From Actinobacteria bacterium UBA2272 (GTDB taxonomy: Bacteria; Actinomycetota; Coriobacteriia; Anaerosomatales; Anaerosomataceae): a stretch of 59,773 nucleotides of DNA. The stretch covers positions 569,199 to 628,971 of the forward strand of contig DDXA01000003.1 in the NCBI GenBank assembly GCA_002347725.1, read 5' to 3'. The notes beneath the pieces were generated by a model. The model had not been told where the DNA came from, searched no databases, and worked only from the letters and a program-made list of their open reading frames with translations. The translations under genes and the position numbers were made by a program. Shown piece by piece: positions 34,895 through 43,458 of the stretch; positions within the stretch are counted from its first letter, which is position 1, and every line of letters starts with the position of its first letter.

Positions 34895-35912
34895 GATCCT
34901 CTCGGCAGCGCACGACGGTGAGCGCACAGACGCCGTAGAGCTTGCGGAGGCGCACGAGCACTGCGCGGTGTGCGCGGAGTGCTTCGCGCTGGAGGCCACC
35001 CTTCTGCGCCTCGACGCCGTTCCCGCGCCCGCCCCGCCGGATGAGCTCGTGGAGCGGCTCGTGGTGATGAGCGCGCAGGCCGCGGCCGACATCCGCGAGT
35101 CCGCGCTTGCCGAACGTGTTCTGGCCGACAGTGGGATCGCTCTCACCTCACCGTCCGACGAGGCGGGGGCGCGACGCGCCCGTCTCCTGCCCGAGTGGTG
35201 GGCGCCCAGGTTCACGGCGTTCGCTGCGGCCGCCGTCGTCATGGTCGTCGCGCTCGGCGTGGGTGCTGCCGGGCTCATCGGAACACTCGGTTCGCAGCGA
35301 ACAGGCGACACGGTCGTGTTCGAGACGGTCGAAGCGCCCGCGACCGATAGGACCGCGGATGACTCGGCCGCGCTGTCCTCGCCTTCCGCCGAGGCCGACC
35401 GCGCCGCGACCGGACAGGTGGCGCCGTCCTACGTCTCGCTCGACTCGGTGATATGGCACCTTGACGGCACCGCGATAACGGCCCCGTCGCTGGTCACGAC
35501 CGCAGGCGTCGTCGCAAGCAGTCTGTCCACGGCCGATACCGCCGTAACGAAGTCACACACCGCGTTCGTCTCGAGCGACGGCGCCACGCTGTGGATTGAA
35601 GGCGACGACGGTTCGTACCTCCAGTTCTCCCGCGTGACCCGCACCCTCGGCCTGAGTCCGTACGTCCTTACCAGCGACACGCCGCTGGTGCGCTTCGGCA
35701 TATGGCCGGGGCTGCCGGGACGCTTCGGGCCACCCGCATCCGACGACGGTTCGCCGACGTTTGCGTACTACGGGTTCGACGACCTCGGCCGCAGCGTGTA
35801 CGTCCCTGTGTCCGGACTTCCGACCGATGGTTTTGCGATCGCGCCGGGAACCCCGGCCGACGACCCGGCGGCAGGCAACCCGAACTGGACCTGGTGGGAA
35901 CCGCTCCGGTAG
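34872..35912 (+). CDS. Transmembrane zinc-finger anti-sigma factor
   Basis: A 346-aa protein. The N-terminal anti-sigma domain has the ZAS Hx3Cx2C motif (His30, Cys34, Cys37, plus Cys3), expected to hold the ECF sigma. One transmembrane segment follows (about residues 113-138, FTAFAAAAVVMVVALGVGAA). The extracytoplasmic part of about 200 residues is rich in Ser/Thr/Asp, with a sensor-like C-terminus of unknown fold (LGLSPYVLTSDTPLVRFGIW). I chose ATG at 34872 behind GGAGG; the upstream ATG at 34851 sits inside the sigma gene without a ribosome site. Confidence 0.87.
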   Translation: MDCLRAAEILSAAHDGERTDAVELAEAHEHCAVCAECFALEATLLRLDAVPAPAPPDELVERLVVMSAQAAADIRESALAERVLADSGIALTSPSDEAGARRARLLPEWWAPRFTAFAAAAVVMVVALGVGAAGLIGTLGSQRTGDTVVFETVEAPATDRTADDSAALSSPSAEADRAATGQVAPSYVSLDSVIWHLDGTAITAPSLVTTAGVVASSLSTADTAVTKSHTAFVSSDGATLWIEGDDGSYLQFSRVTRTLGLSPYVLTSDTPLVRFGIWPGLPGRFGPPASDDGSPTFAYYGFDDLGRSVYVPVSGLPTDGFAIAPGTPADDPAAGNPNWTWWEPLR

Positions 35913-35919
35913 CGCGTGC

Positions 35920-36954
35920 CTAGAGGATCAGCATCGCGTCGCCGAAACTCAAGAAGCGGTACTTCTCCACGCGCGCCGCGTCGTATGCACGCATGATGAG
36001 CTCCCGGCCGGCGAACGCACTCACCATCATCAGCAGCGTCGAGCGCGGCATGTGGTAGTTGGTCACGAGAGCGTCGACGACCCCGAAGCTGAAGCCCGGC
36101 AGGATGAACAGGTCGGTCAGACCCTCGGCGGCCTCCACGAGCCCGGTCTCCTCGTCAAACGCGCTCTCGAGAGCGCGGACGGTGGTCGTGCCGACCGCGA
36201 TCACGCGACTGCCGCGGGCCCGGGCGTCGTTGACGGCCTCGGCGGCATGCGCGGGCACGCGGAAGTGTTCCGTATGGATGTGGTGATCGTGAGGGTCCTC
36301 GGCCGACACGGGCCGGAACGTGTCGAGTCCCACATCGAGTTCGACCGTTGCCAGATGCATCCCGGCGTGCTGGACCTCGTCGAGCAACTCAGACGTGAAG
36401 TGCAGCCCAGCAGTGGGTGCCGCAACGCTGTGCTCATCGGTGGCGTAGACGGTCTGATACGCCGCCGGATCGCGGAGCGGCTCGGTGATGTACGGCGGCA
36501 GAGGCAACTCGCCCAACCGGTGGACAGCATCGAGGAAGCTCCCCGATCGGGTGTGGAACTGGATGAGACGCGCACCCGAGTCCTCGAGAACATCCACGAC
36601 CAACCCGGTGAGCTCACCATCGCCGAAGACGACCCGGGCTCCCGGCTTGAGACGACGGCCCGGCTTGACGAGACACTCCCAGGCGTCCTCGTACGCACGT
36701 CTGAGCAGCAGGACCTCCACCGCCCCGCCCGTTTCGTCCTTGGCGCCGTGGAGACGGGCGGGCAGCACGCGCGTCTGGTTGACCACCAGGACGTCGCCGG
36801 GGTGCAGGTACTCCAGCACATCGCGGAAGACGCGATGATCGAGCTGGCCGCTCGCACGGTCCACCACCATGAGACGGCACGCGTCACGCGGCTCGGCCGG
36901 GTGCTGGGCGATGAGCCCACTCGGCAGCTCGTAGTCGAAGTCGTCGGTCCTCAC
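35920..36954 (-). CDS. queA: S-adenosylmethionine:tRNA ribosyltransferase-isomerase
   Basis: A 344-aa enzyme that adds the epoxycyclopentane ring from AdoMet to preQ1-tRNA, giving epoxyqueuosine. MRTDDFDYELPSGLIAQHPA, DRASGQLDHRVFRDVLEYL, the APTAGLHFT motif, the VGTTTVRALES motif and NYHMPRSTLLMMVSAFAG are diagnostic. Overlaps queH by 4 nt and ends 7 bp from the convergent anti-sigma gene. Confidence 0.97.
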   Translation of the reverse strand: MRTDDFDYELPSGLIAQHPAEPRDACRLMVVDRASGQLDHRVFRDVLEYLHPGDVLVVNQTRVLPARLHGAKDETGGAVEVLLLRRAYEDAWECLVKPGRRLKPGARVVFGDGELTGLVVDVLEDSGARLIQFHTRSGSFLDAVHRLGELPLPPYITEPLRDPAAYQTVYATDEHSVAAPTAGLHFTSELLDEVQHAGMHLATVELDVGLDTFRPVSAEDPHDHHIHTEHFRVPAHAAEAVNDARARGSRVIAVGTTTVRALESAFDEETGLVEAAEGLTDLFILPGFSFGVVDALVTNYHMPRSTLLMMVSAFAGRELIMRAYDAARVEKYRFLSFGDAMLIL

Positions 36955-37562
36955 CGCTGGTGCCTCCCGGGGTCGGCGTCTTGGGGCAGTGTATCGCGTC
37001 GCTGTGACGCACGCGCGGCTCTTCGTTGGGCCCGGTCACGATCCGCCTCGACAGCCGAAGGAGCGCATCCGCAGTAGTTCTGGCGGTACATGCCGAGTGC
37101 GCGGGAACGCCGCGTTGCCTCCGGATATCGCTCGCGGAAGTCCGTGGGAAGAAAACGGATGCCGGCCCGAGCGCACGCCGCCTCCCCCGCCTCGCGGATC
37201 GCGACGGGATCCTGATACGGGCTCACGGTGAGCGTGGTGGCGACGGCGTCGTAGCCGCACCGCGCCGCCTCCGTCGCGACCATGCCTATGCGCAGCTCGT
37301 AGCACGCCCGGCAACGCGCGGCACGATCGTCGCCCGCGCCCGCGACGGCCTCGGCCCAGCGCTGAGGTTCGTACGGCAGCTCGGTCACAACGATGCCCGC
37401 GTCGGCGGCGTAGGCGCGCAGGGTGTCCCTGCGGCGGACGTACTCCTCGGCAGGCGCGATGTTGGGGTTCGCGTAGCACACCGCGACCTCGGTACCCTCG
37501 GCAAGCGCGTCGTACGGCTCGAGCAGGCACGGCCCGCAGCACGCGTGAAGCAGGATCCGCAT
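36951..37562 (-). CDS. queH: Epoxyqueuosine reductase QueH
   Basis: A 203-aa QueH (former DUF208) enzyme, the non-orthologous replacement of QueG, doing the last step of queuosine synthesis. LLHACCGPC near residue 4, YANPNIAPAEEYVRR, the CRACYELRI pair and RQNYCGC give the metal and Fe-S cysteines. The tail (from about residue 175) is Arg-rich. ATG at 37562 has GGAGG 6 nt upstream. Forms an operon with queA. Confidence 0.95.
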   Translation of the reverse strand: MRILLHACCGPCLLEPYDALAEGTEVAVCYANPNIAPAEEYVRRRDTLRAYAADAGIVVTELPYEPQRWAEAVAGAGDDRAARCRACYELRIGMVATEAARCGYDAVATTLTVSPYQDPVAIREAGEAACARAGIRFLPTDFRERYPEATRRSRALGMYRQNYCGCAPSAVEADRDRAQRRAARASQRRDTLPQDADPGRHQR

Positions 37563-37607
37563 GTAATACCTCCGACGACAGTCTAACGTGCCCGAACGCC
37601 GCGCGCG

Positions 37608-38252
37608 TCACCCGCCGACGAACGCCGATGCGAGGGTCACCAGTCCGAACAACACGAACACTACCGCCGAGAAGCGACCGATGAGATGCGCCGGGAGCCG
37701 GGTGCCGACCATGGCGCCCACGACGATGGCCACGGCATCCGCAGCGAGCATGCCGAGCGCGGAGCCGAGCCACACCCCGACCGCAGTGGTGACGGCTCCG
37801 GCGTCCGGCGGCACCACGCCAGGGGCGAGCGAACCGAGCGTCCGCAACGCGGCGGCGGGGTCCGCTGCGATCGAGACGGTCACGAGCTGCGTCTTGTCGC
37901 CGAACTCGGCGAGGAAGAACGCTGCTGCCACCGTGAGCACGGGGCCCAGTCGCGCCACAGGCCGCGCGCCCTCGTCCACGGAGCCATCGCCCGATTCGCG
38001 CCAGGTCACGACCCCGAAACCGATAAACAGGAGCCCGGCGACCACCGCAACGAACCGCACAGGCACGAGCGCTCCCACGGCGCGGCCGAAGATCACGGCC
38101 ACCAGTTGCAGGGCGAATACCGCGATCGCGGCTCCGGCAAGCACCTTGACCGGCCGGTAGCGCGCGGCGAAGCCCACGAGCAGCAGCTGGCTCTTATCTC
38201 CCAGCTCGGCCAGCGCGACAAGCACGAACGCTATCAGCGCCGCAGAGAGCAC
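37608..38252 (-). CDS. TMEM165/GDT1 family cation transporter
   Basis: A 214-aa membrane protein with two halves of three helices, each carrying the family signature: ALAELGDKSQLLLVGFAARY and FFLAEFGDKTQLVTVSIAA. GDT1-family proteins move Mn2+ or Ca2+ (MneA/MntX). GTG at 38252 has GGAAGG 6 nt upstream; an upstream extension to 38318 overlaps the next gene. No yybP-type Mn riboswitch precedes it. Confidence 0.9.
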   Translation of the reverse strand: MLSAALIAFVLVALAELGDKSQLLLVGFAARYRPVKVLAGAAIAVFALQLVAVIFGRAVGALVPVRFVAVVAGLLFIGFGVVTWRESGDGSVDEGARPVARLGPVLTVAAAFFLAEFGDKTQLVTVSIAADPAAALRTLGSLAPGVVPPDAGAVTTAVGVWLGSALGMLAADAVAIVVGAMVGTRLPAHLIGRFSAVVFVLFGLVTLASAFVGG

Positions 38253-38283
38253 CGTCCACCTTCCACGTGTCGCTACTTCGGAG

Positions 38284-39009
38284 CTAGGCGTCCCCGGACG
38301 AGGGCGCTCGGCGCGCACGGGTTCGCTCGCGCGCGATCACGACCACAAGCGCAAGAAGTGCGACGGCAAGCGCGCCGAGGAGGATCGGCAGCAGCGGCGA
38401 ATCGGACGCCGAGCCGCCGCCACGACGCCACGAGGCCTCGATAACGTACGAGCCGTTCTGCGTGAGGCGCACGCTTCCGAGCGGGTGGAGCGTCTCGCCG
38501 ACGGAGTTCTGCTGGACCGCCCCGGCGACGGCCGGCGTCGTCTTCACGTCGGTGGCGCCCGCCTCGGCCACGAGCGAGGCGCTGACGAGCACCTCATCGC
38601 CCGGGTTGGTCCACGTCATCGCACCGGAGACGCGGTTGCCCGAGATCGTCGGCGCCCCGAGGGACACCTCGAGCTGGCCGAGACCCGACTCCTCGACCGT
38701 GAACGTGTACAGGTCCATCGTGCCGACCGTCGTCTTGGTGGTCTGACGGAACGGGTCCGCGTCAGGACTGCCGCCGAGCAGCTCACCCGACCACAGCAGC
38801 GTCGCGCCCGCGGGGACCGGGACGGTCACCGACGCGGGGAGCGACTCGGCGGGATCGAGTATCGCGGTGACGATGAGCAGCGACTGCGAGACATCGCCGG
38901 CGGGAGCGTACTGGATCTGGTACTCCCGCACCGCCGCGGCGTGTGCGGCTCCCGGAAGTAGGATGGCCAGGCTGAGTGCGAGTAGGACCAGGCGCGCGAT
39001 GCGAGTCAT
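38284..39009 (-). CDS. Secreted, C-terminally membrane-anchored protein of unknown function
   Basis: A 241-aa protein. Signal peptide (LVLLALSLAILLPGAAHAAA, cleavage after AHA likely), a beta-rich body with VTVPVPAGATLLWSGELLGG and MTWTNPGDEVLVSASLVAEA, and a C-terminal transmembrane segment LLPILLGALAVALLALVVVI followed by a basic tail. It resembles the peripheral domain of membrane-tethered extracytoplasmic proteins. The start is ATG at 39009; longer frames upstream are folD shadows. No family name is assigned. Confidence 0.7.
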   Translation of the reverse strand: MTRIARLVLLALSLAILLPGAAHAAAVREYQIQYAPAGDVSQSLLIVTAILDPAESLPASVTVPVPAGATLLWSGELLGGSPDADPFRQTTKTTVGTMDLYTFTVEESGLGQLEVSLGAPTISGNRVSGAMTWTNPGDEVLVSASLVAEAGATDVKTTPAVAGAVQQNSVGETLHPLGSVRLTQNGSYVIEASWRRGGGSASDSPLLPILLGALAVALLALVVVIARERTRARRAPSSGDA

Positions 39010-39092
39010 GGGCGAACCTCCGAGGTTGCGTGCTTGAGGCAGCATTCTAGCGTATGTGTGCTCGCGCCGGACCTGCCGGACGCGGCGCGGCT

Positions 39093-39938
39093 TCAGACCG
39101 ACGCGGTCTGAGCAGCGGACACGGTGTTCACCATGAGCATCGCCCGCGTCATCGGGCCGACGCCGCCGGGTACGGGCGTGATGGCCGAAGCGATCCGCTC
39201 CACGCTCTCGAAGTCGACGTCGCCTACCATGCCCTCGTCTGTACGGTTGATGCCGACGTCGATGACCACAGCGCCGGGCTTCACATACGACGCATCGATC
39301 ATCTTCGCCCTGCCGATGGCGGCGACGAGCAGGTCGGCCTCCCGGCACACCGCGGGCAGGTCGGCCGTCCGGGAGTGGCACACCGTCACCGTGGCGTTCG
39401 CCTCGAGCAACAGGAGCGCCATCGGCTTGCCCACGATCGTCGAGCGCCCGACCACGACTGCACGCATCCCCGTCGGGTCGATGTCGTAGGCGCGGAGCAT
39501 CTCCATCACGCCGGCAGGCGTGCATGCACGGAACCCGGGAAGCCCGCGCACGAGCATCCCGAGGCTCTCGGGGTGGAAACCGTCGACGTCCTTGTCAGGC
39601 GAGATCCGCTCGATGACCGACTCGGCATCGAGGTGGTCCGGCAGCGGCATCTGGACGAGGATCCCGTGCACCGCCGGATCGTCGTTCAGGGTGTCGATGA
39701 GCGCGTCGATCTCGGGTTGTGCGGTGAAAGCCGGCAGACGGTGATCGAGGCTACGGATGCCGACCTCCTCGCAGTCCCGCTCCTTCATGCGCACGTAGCT
39801 GGCCGAGGCGGGATCGTCGCCCACGAGAACGACCGCGAGACACGGTGTCACGCCCGTCGACTGAAGCTCGCGCACCCGCTCGGCTACGCGCGCGCGAACC
39901 GCCGCCGCCACCTTCACGCCATCGATGATCGTCGCCAT
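39093..39938 (-). CDS. folD: Bifunctional methylenetetrahydrofolate dehydrogenase/cyclohydrolase
   Basis: A 281-aa enzyme interconverting 5,10-methylene-, methenyl- and 10-formyl-tetrahydrofolate. SASYVRMKERDCEEVGI carries the catalytic Lys, VQMPLPDHLD and CTPAGVMEML are substrate loops, and GRSTIVGKPMALLLLE binds NADP. Start ATG at 39938 behind GGGAG; the longer frame is not supported. Confidence 0.96.
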   Translation of the reverse strand: MATIIDGVKVAAAVRARVAERVRELQSTGVTPCLAVVLVGDDPASASYVRMKERDCEEVGIRSLDHRLPAFTAQPEIDALIDTLNDDPAVHGILVQMPLPDHLDAESVIERISPDKDVDGFHPESLGMLVRGLPGFRACTPAGVMEMLRAYDIDPTGMRAVVVGRSTIVGKPMALLLLEANATVTVCHSRTADLPAVCREADLLVAAIGRAKMIDASYVKPGAVVIDVGINRTDEGMVGDVDFESVERIASAITPVPGGVGPMTRAMLMVNTVSAAQTASV

Positions 39939-40007
39939 ACGCTCCCCAGCTCCCACTGTGCCCGAATGCTTCACCGCACCGACCCACCCTACGAGCGACG
40001 CGGTGAC

Positions 40008-40037
40008 AGTGTACCGAAAGGGCGGTCGCCCGGTCAC
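40008..40037 (-). promoter_or_regulatory. Promoter of folD
   Basis: TACACT (40013-40008) and GTGACC (40037-40032) with an 18-nt spacer on the minus strand. The start site near 40001 would give a leader of about 60 nt. Confidence 0.45.
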
Positions 40038-40038
40038 T

Positions 40039-40608
40039 TCACTCGAGTGGACGCGCCTTCACGAGTTCGAGGACCGCCCTGAACTCGGGCGTGCCCGCTT
40101 CGCCGAGGGCCTCGTAGATGACCGACTCGGCGACCGTCACGGTCGCGCCAGCGACTCGCATGCGCTCGAGCGCGATGTCACGGTCCACGTCACAGCGCGA
40201 GCACACCGCGTCGGCGACCACGTGGACGTCGTAGCCTGCCGAAAGGAGCGCAAGCGCCGTCTGCGCGATGCAGATGTGCGCCTCCATGCCTGTGAGCACG
40301 ACCTGACGTCGACCGGTCGCACGAAGCTGCTCGGCGAACGCCGGCTCGCGCAGGCAGTCGAACGCCATCTTGTCCACGGGTGAGTGCGACCCGACCACGT
40401 CGACGAGTTCGGGCACGGTCTCGCCGAGCCCGCGCGGGTACTGCCGCGTGACGATGACGGGCATGCCGAGCACGCCGGCGACCCGCGCCAGCAGCGCCGA
40501 CGTGCCGACCACCGCGTCGCGCCTGTCCATCACGTCGGCGAGCCGGTCTTGCATGTCCACCAGGACGAGAACGGCGCTGTCACGCGAGACCATGCCCGAT
40601 GACGACAT
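40039..40608 (-). CDS. Isochorismatase-family cysteine hydrolase
   Basis: A 189-aa cysteine hydrolase with the triad Asp18 (VLVLVDMQDR), Lys80 (SPVDKMAFDC) and Cys113 (TGMEAHICI). The active-site Glu-x-His-x-Cys resembles the YcaC/nicotinamidase-like group and not true isochorismatases. I chose ATG at 40608 (AGGGGG 8 nt upstream); a longer frame would run across the -10 element TAGAAT at 40648-40643. Substrate unknown. Confidence 0.85.
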   Translation of the reverse strand: MSSSGMVSRDSAVLVLVDMQDRLADVMDRRDAVVGTSALLARVAGVLGMPVIVTRQYPRGLGETVPELVDVVGSHSPVDKMAFDCLREPAFAEQLRATGRRQVVLTGMEAHICIAQTALALLSAGYDVHVVADAVCSRCDVDRDIALERMRVAGATVTVAESVIYEALGEAGTPEFRAVLELVKARPLE

Positions 40609-40718
40609 CACATCCGCCCCCTTCGAGACATCGGATAGTGCCATTCTACCCGCACTGGCCGCCACCGCGTGGGGTATGTTCAGGTGGACGCATCACCGAA
40701 CCTACGAAGGAGGACCCG

Positions 40719-41066
40719 ATGTCCGACGCTCCGATACTCGGCCCCGTGAACCACGTCACCGACCTCGACGCCGCAGGCGATTTCGAGAAGAAGCACACTC
40801 CCCACATCGACATCGATGAGGTAGACGGCGGGCTGCTCGTCACCGTCACCGTGGGATGGGATGTGCCGCACCCCAACCAGCCGGACCACTACATCACGTG
40901 GATCGAACTCCTCGCGGGCGACGCTCCGATAGCGCGCTTCGACCTCTCACCGATCGCCACGACGCCAGTCGTCTCGGTCGTGGTCAACGTCGACCCCGGG
41001 ACCGTCCTGCGCGCCGTGGAGCACTGCAACCTGCACGGCCTGTGGGCTGCCGAGATCACCGCCTGA
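40719..41066 (+). CDS. sor: Superoxide reductase (class II type, 1Fe)
   Basis: A 115-aa neelaredoxin-like superoxide reductase that turns superoxide into peroxide without making oxygen, typical of anaerobes. The Fe(His4Cys) site is His26 (EKKHTPHI), His51 and His57 (HPNQPDHYITWIEL), Cys103 and His106 (CNLHGLW). The N-terminal desulforedoxin domain is missing. The residue normally Glu before Lys-His is Lys24. Start ATG at 40719 behind GAAGGAGG. It is the only gene in its unit. Confidence 0.93.
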   Translation: MSDAPILGPVNHVTDLDAAGDFEKKHTPHIDIDEVDGGLLVTVTVGWDVPHPNQPDHYITWIELLAGDAPIARFDLSPIATTPVVSVVVNVDPGTVLRAVEHCNLHGLWAAEITA

Positions 41067-41097
41067 GCACGCCCGGTCCGCTCCGCCGAAGACAGCA

Positions 41098-41126
41098 GGG
41101 CCCGCCGCACGGCGGGCCCGTCTTCT
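41098..41126 (+). terminator. Rho-independent terminator of the superoxide reductase gene
   Basis: Perfect 9-bp stem GGGCCCGCC / GGCGGGCCC with a GCAC loop, followed by GTCTTCT. Confidence 0.85.
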
Positions 41127-41140
41127 CCGGTCTCCGGCCG

Positions 41141-41260
41141 CTACCGCTCGGCTTCCTCGCGCTCACGCCGGCGGTGGGCGCTCACCCCGATGAACGTCCC
41201 ACCGGCGATCACCACGAGTCCGATCAGCATGCCGATCACGGTCTGCGGGTCACTGAACAC
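41141..41260 (-). CDS. 39-aa single-span membrane protein
   Basis: A short frame from GTG at 41260 to TAG at 41141. The product begins MFSDPQTVIGMLIGLVVIAG, forms one transmembrane helix and ends in a charged tail (RRREREEAER). AGGAGG lies 4 nt upstream of the GTG. It follows ruvB by 45 nt. Function unknown. Ribosome-site quality and the membrane-then-charge pattern argue it is real. Confidence 0.6.
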   Translation of the reverse strand: MFSDPQTVIGMLIGLVVIAGGTFIGVSAHRRREREEAER

Positions 41261-41305
41261 AGGTCCTCCTCTAGCCACCGTGCGGTCACATGGTCTGCCA
41301 TCGCA

Positions 41306-42370
41306 TCAGAACAGCCCGTCCTGACGCGCGGGCTCGCTCGGGATCTCCATGCCGAGATGCTCGTATGCACGCGGCGTGGCCTGCCGGCCCTTTGGCGTGC
41401 GTGCAAGGAAGCCGAGCTGGAGCAGGAACGGCTCGTAGACGTCCTCGAGCGTGTCCGGCTCTTCACCCACGGCGGCCGCGAGCGTGTTCAGCCCGACCGG
41501 ACGACCGCTGAACGTTCGCGCCAGCGTCTCGAGTATCGCAAGGTCCATCCGATCGAGGCCCACATGGTCCACCTGGAAGAACGCGAGCGCCTCGGCGGCG
41601 ATGTTCTCGGTGATGCGACCGTCATGGCGCACCTGCGCATAGTCGCGAACCCGCTTGAGCAACCGGTTCGCCAGGCGTGGCGTACCGCGCCCGCGGCGCG
41701 CGATCTCCTCGGCGCCTTCGTCGTCTATAGCCACGCCGAGGATGCCCGCCGAGCGTCGCACGATCGCCGAGAGCTCCTCGACCGTGTAGTACTCCAGCCG
41801 GAACGCCATCCCGAAACGGTCGCGCAACGGTCCGGTGAGCAGCCCCGTACGCGTGGTGGCGCCCACGAGCGTGAACGGCGGCAGATCGAGTCTCAGGCTT
41901 CGTGCGGCCGGCCCCTTCCCGATGACGATGTCGATCGAGTAGTCCTCCATCGCCGGGTACAGAACCTCTTCCACCACCCGGGTCAGCCGGTGGATCTCGT
42001 CGATGAAGAGCACGTCCCTTGGTTCGAGGTTCGTGAGGATCGCCGCAAGGTCGCCTGCCCGCTCGATAGCCGGCCCGCTCGTCTGACGCATCTGAACGCC
42101 GAGCTCGGCAGCTACCACGCCGGCGAGCGTCGTCTTGCCGAGCCCGGGCGGGCCCGATAGCAACAGGTGGTCGAGCGCCTCGTCGCGAGCCCGTGCAGCA
42201 TCGATGAGTACGCCAAGGTTATCCTTGACGCGCGTCTGACCGAGGTACTCGTCGAGCTTGCGCGGACGCAGGCTGCGATCTATCTCGAGATCGTCTTCGG
42301 TGAACTCGGCCGAAACCAGCCTCTCGCCATCGTCGGCCGCGTGCGGGTCGTGTTCCCAGGTAGTGCTCAC
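41306..42370 (-). CDS. ruvB: Holliday junction branch-migration ATPase RuvB
   Basis: A 354-aa AAA+ motor that drives branch migration with RuvA. LRPRKLDEYLGQTRVKDNL, Walker A GPPGLGKTTLAG, Walker B VLFIDEIHRL, sensor GATTRTGLLTGPLRDRFG and the winged-helix TPRLANRLLKRVRDYAQV are all present. Overlaps ruvA by 4 nt. Confidence 0.98.
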   Translation of the reverse strand: MSTTWEHDPHAADDGERLVSAEFTEDDLEIDRSLRPRKLDEYLGQTRVKDNLGVLIDAARARDEALDHLLLSGPPGLGKTTLAGVVAAELGVQMRQTSGPAIERAGDLAAILTNLEPRDVLFIDEIHRLTRVVEEVLYPAMEDYSIDIVIGKGPAARSLRLDLPPFTLVGATTRTGLLTGPLRDRFGMAFRLEYYTVEELSAIVRRSAGILGVAIDDEGAEEIARRGRGTPRLANRLLKRVRDYAQVRHDGRITENIAAEALAFFQVDHVGLDRMDLAILETLARTFSGRPVGLNTLAAAVGEEPDTLEDVYEPFLLQLGFLARTPKGRQATPRAYEHLGMEIPSEPARQDGLF

Positions 42371-42948
42371 ACGCCACCCCCGAGCCGCCTGAGCGCGTGT
42401 TTCAGGAGTGCCTGGGCCTCGTCCGGGCCGTCATAGCCCTTGAGCGCAACGGCCACCTCGGCAGCGCTGAATCCCATCGAAGCGAGCGCGTCGGACGCCT
42501 CGACTCCTGCACTTCCTGATGCTGCGACGCGCGGACCAAGCCCCGGCACACCGACCTTGTCCTTGAGCTCGATGATGAGCCGCTGCGCGGTCTTCTTCCC
42601 GATTCCCGGCACCGTGGCGATGAGTGTGTCGTCCTCGCGGGCGATCGCCTCGACGAGCGCCGCGGGCGCCAACGCCGAGAGCGCCGACAGGGCCACTTTG
42701 GGCCCCACGCCGGAGACCGTGATGAGCTTCTCGAAAAGGTCCTGCTCCTCGGTGCTCTCGAATCCGAACAGCGTGAGTTCGTCTTCACGCACGTACAGGT
42801 AGGTGAAGACGGTCACTTCATCTCCTGTAGCGGGGAGATGCGCGAGCGAACTCGTCGACATGAACAGTCTCAGACCGATGCCGCCGACTTCGATGACGCA
42901 GGAACCTGCCGTCCTCGCAACCACCCGACCGGTCACGTGAGCGATCAT
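42367..42948 (-). CDS. ruvA: Holliday junction DNA-binding subunit RuvA
   Basis: A 193-aa protein. The N-terminal OB fold begins MIAHVTGRVVARTAGSCVIE, the helix-hairpin-helix region holds KLITVSGVGPKVALSALSAL and ATVPGIGKKTAQRLIIELKD, and the C-terminal RuvB-binding domain is MGFSAAEVAVALKGYDGPDE. Four-nt overlaps on both sides with ruvC and ruvB. Confidence 0.97.
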   Translation of the reverse strand: MIAHVTGRVVARTAGSCVIEVGGIGLRLFMSTSSLAHLPATGDEVTVFTYLYVREDELTLFGFESTEEQDLFEKLITVSGVGPKVALSALSALAPAALVEAIAREDDTLIATVPGIGKKTAQRLIIELKDKVGVPGLGPRVAASGSAGVEASDALASMGFSAAEVAVALKGYDGPDEAQALLKHALRRLGGGV

Positions 42949-43436
42949 CGACGACCACCGCCAACCGTCGGGGACGTGCGCATGTTGACGTGACAGATCG
43001 CTGCCGCCAGGGCATCGGCGGCGTGATCGGGATGTGGCTCGGCAGCCAGGCCGAGGATCGCCTTCACCATGTACTGGACCTGACGCTTCTCGGCGCCGCC
43101 CGTGCCAACGACCGCGAGCTTGATCTCTCCGGGGCCGTACTCGCCCACCGTGAGCGCGGCCGCAGCCAGCAGCGCGACGCCCCGGGCCTGCCCGGTCGCA
43201 AACGCGGTCTTGGCGTTGTTCGAGAAGTAGACGTTCTCCACAGCCGCCTCGGACGGCCGGTAGCGGTCGATGACCGCGGTGATGCCGTTGTGGATGCTCG
43301 AAAGACGCTCAGCGGTCGGGATGTCTGCGCCGGTGGCGATGCACCCGTATGCGAGGCACCGCATCCGGCTACCCTGCTGCTCGATCACGCCCCACCCCGT
43401 GTTCTTCAGACCCGGGTCGATGCCGAGAACGATCAC
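42945..43436 (-). CDS. ruvC: Holliday junction endonuclease RuvC
   Basis: A 163-aa resolvase. LGIDPGLKNTGWGVIE carries the first acidic residue, AVENVYFSNNAKTAFATGQA follows, and HPDHAADALAAAICH supplies the last acidic pair. The GTG at 43436 (GGAG 5 nt upstream) gives the usual N-terminus; a frame from 43457 adds seven unlikely residues. A LexA box lies 23 nt upstream. Confidence 0.96.
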   Translation of the reverse strand: MIVLGIDPGLKNTGWGVIEQQGSRMRCLAYGCIATGADIPTAERLSSIHNGITAVIDRYRPSEAAVENVYFSNNAKTAFATGQARGVALLAAAALTVGEYGPGEIKLAVVGTGGAEKRQVQYMVKAILGLAAEPHPDHAADALAAAICHVNMRTSPTVGGGRR

Positions 43437-43458
43437 GCAGGCTCCCACCGCCGACAAT

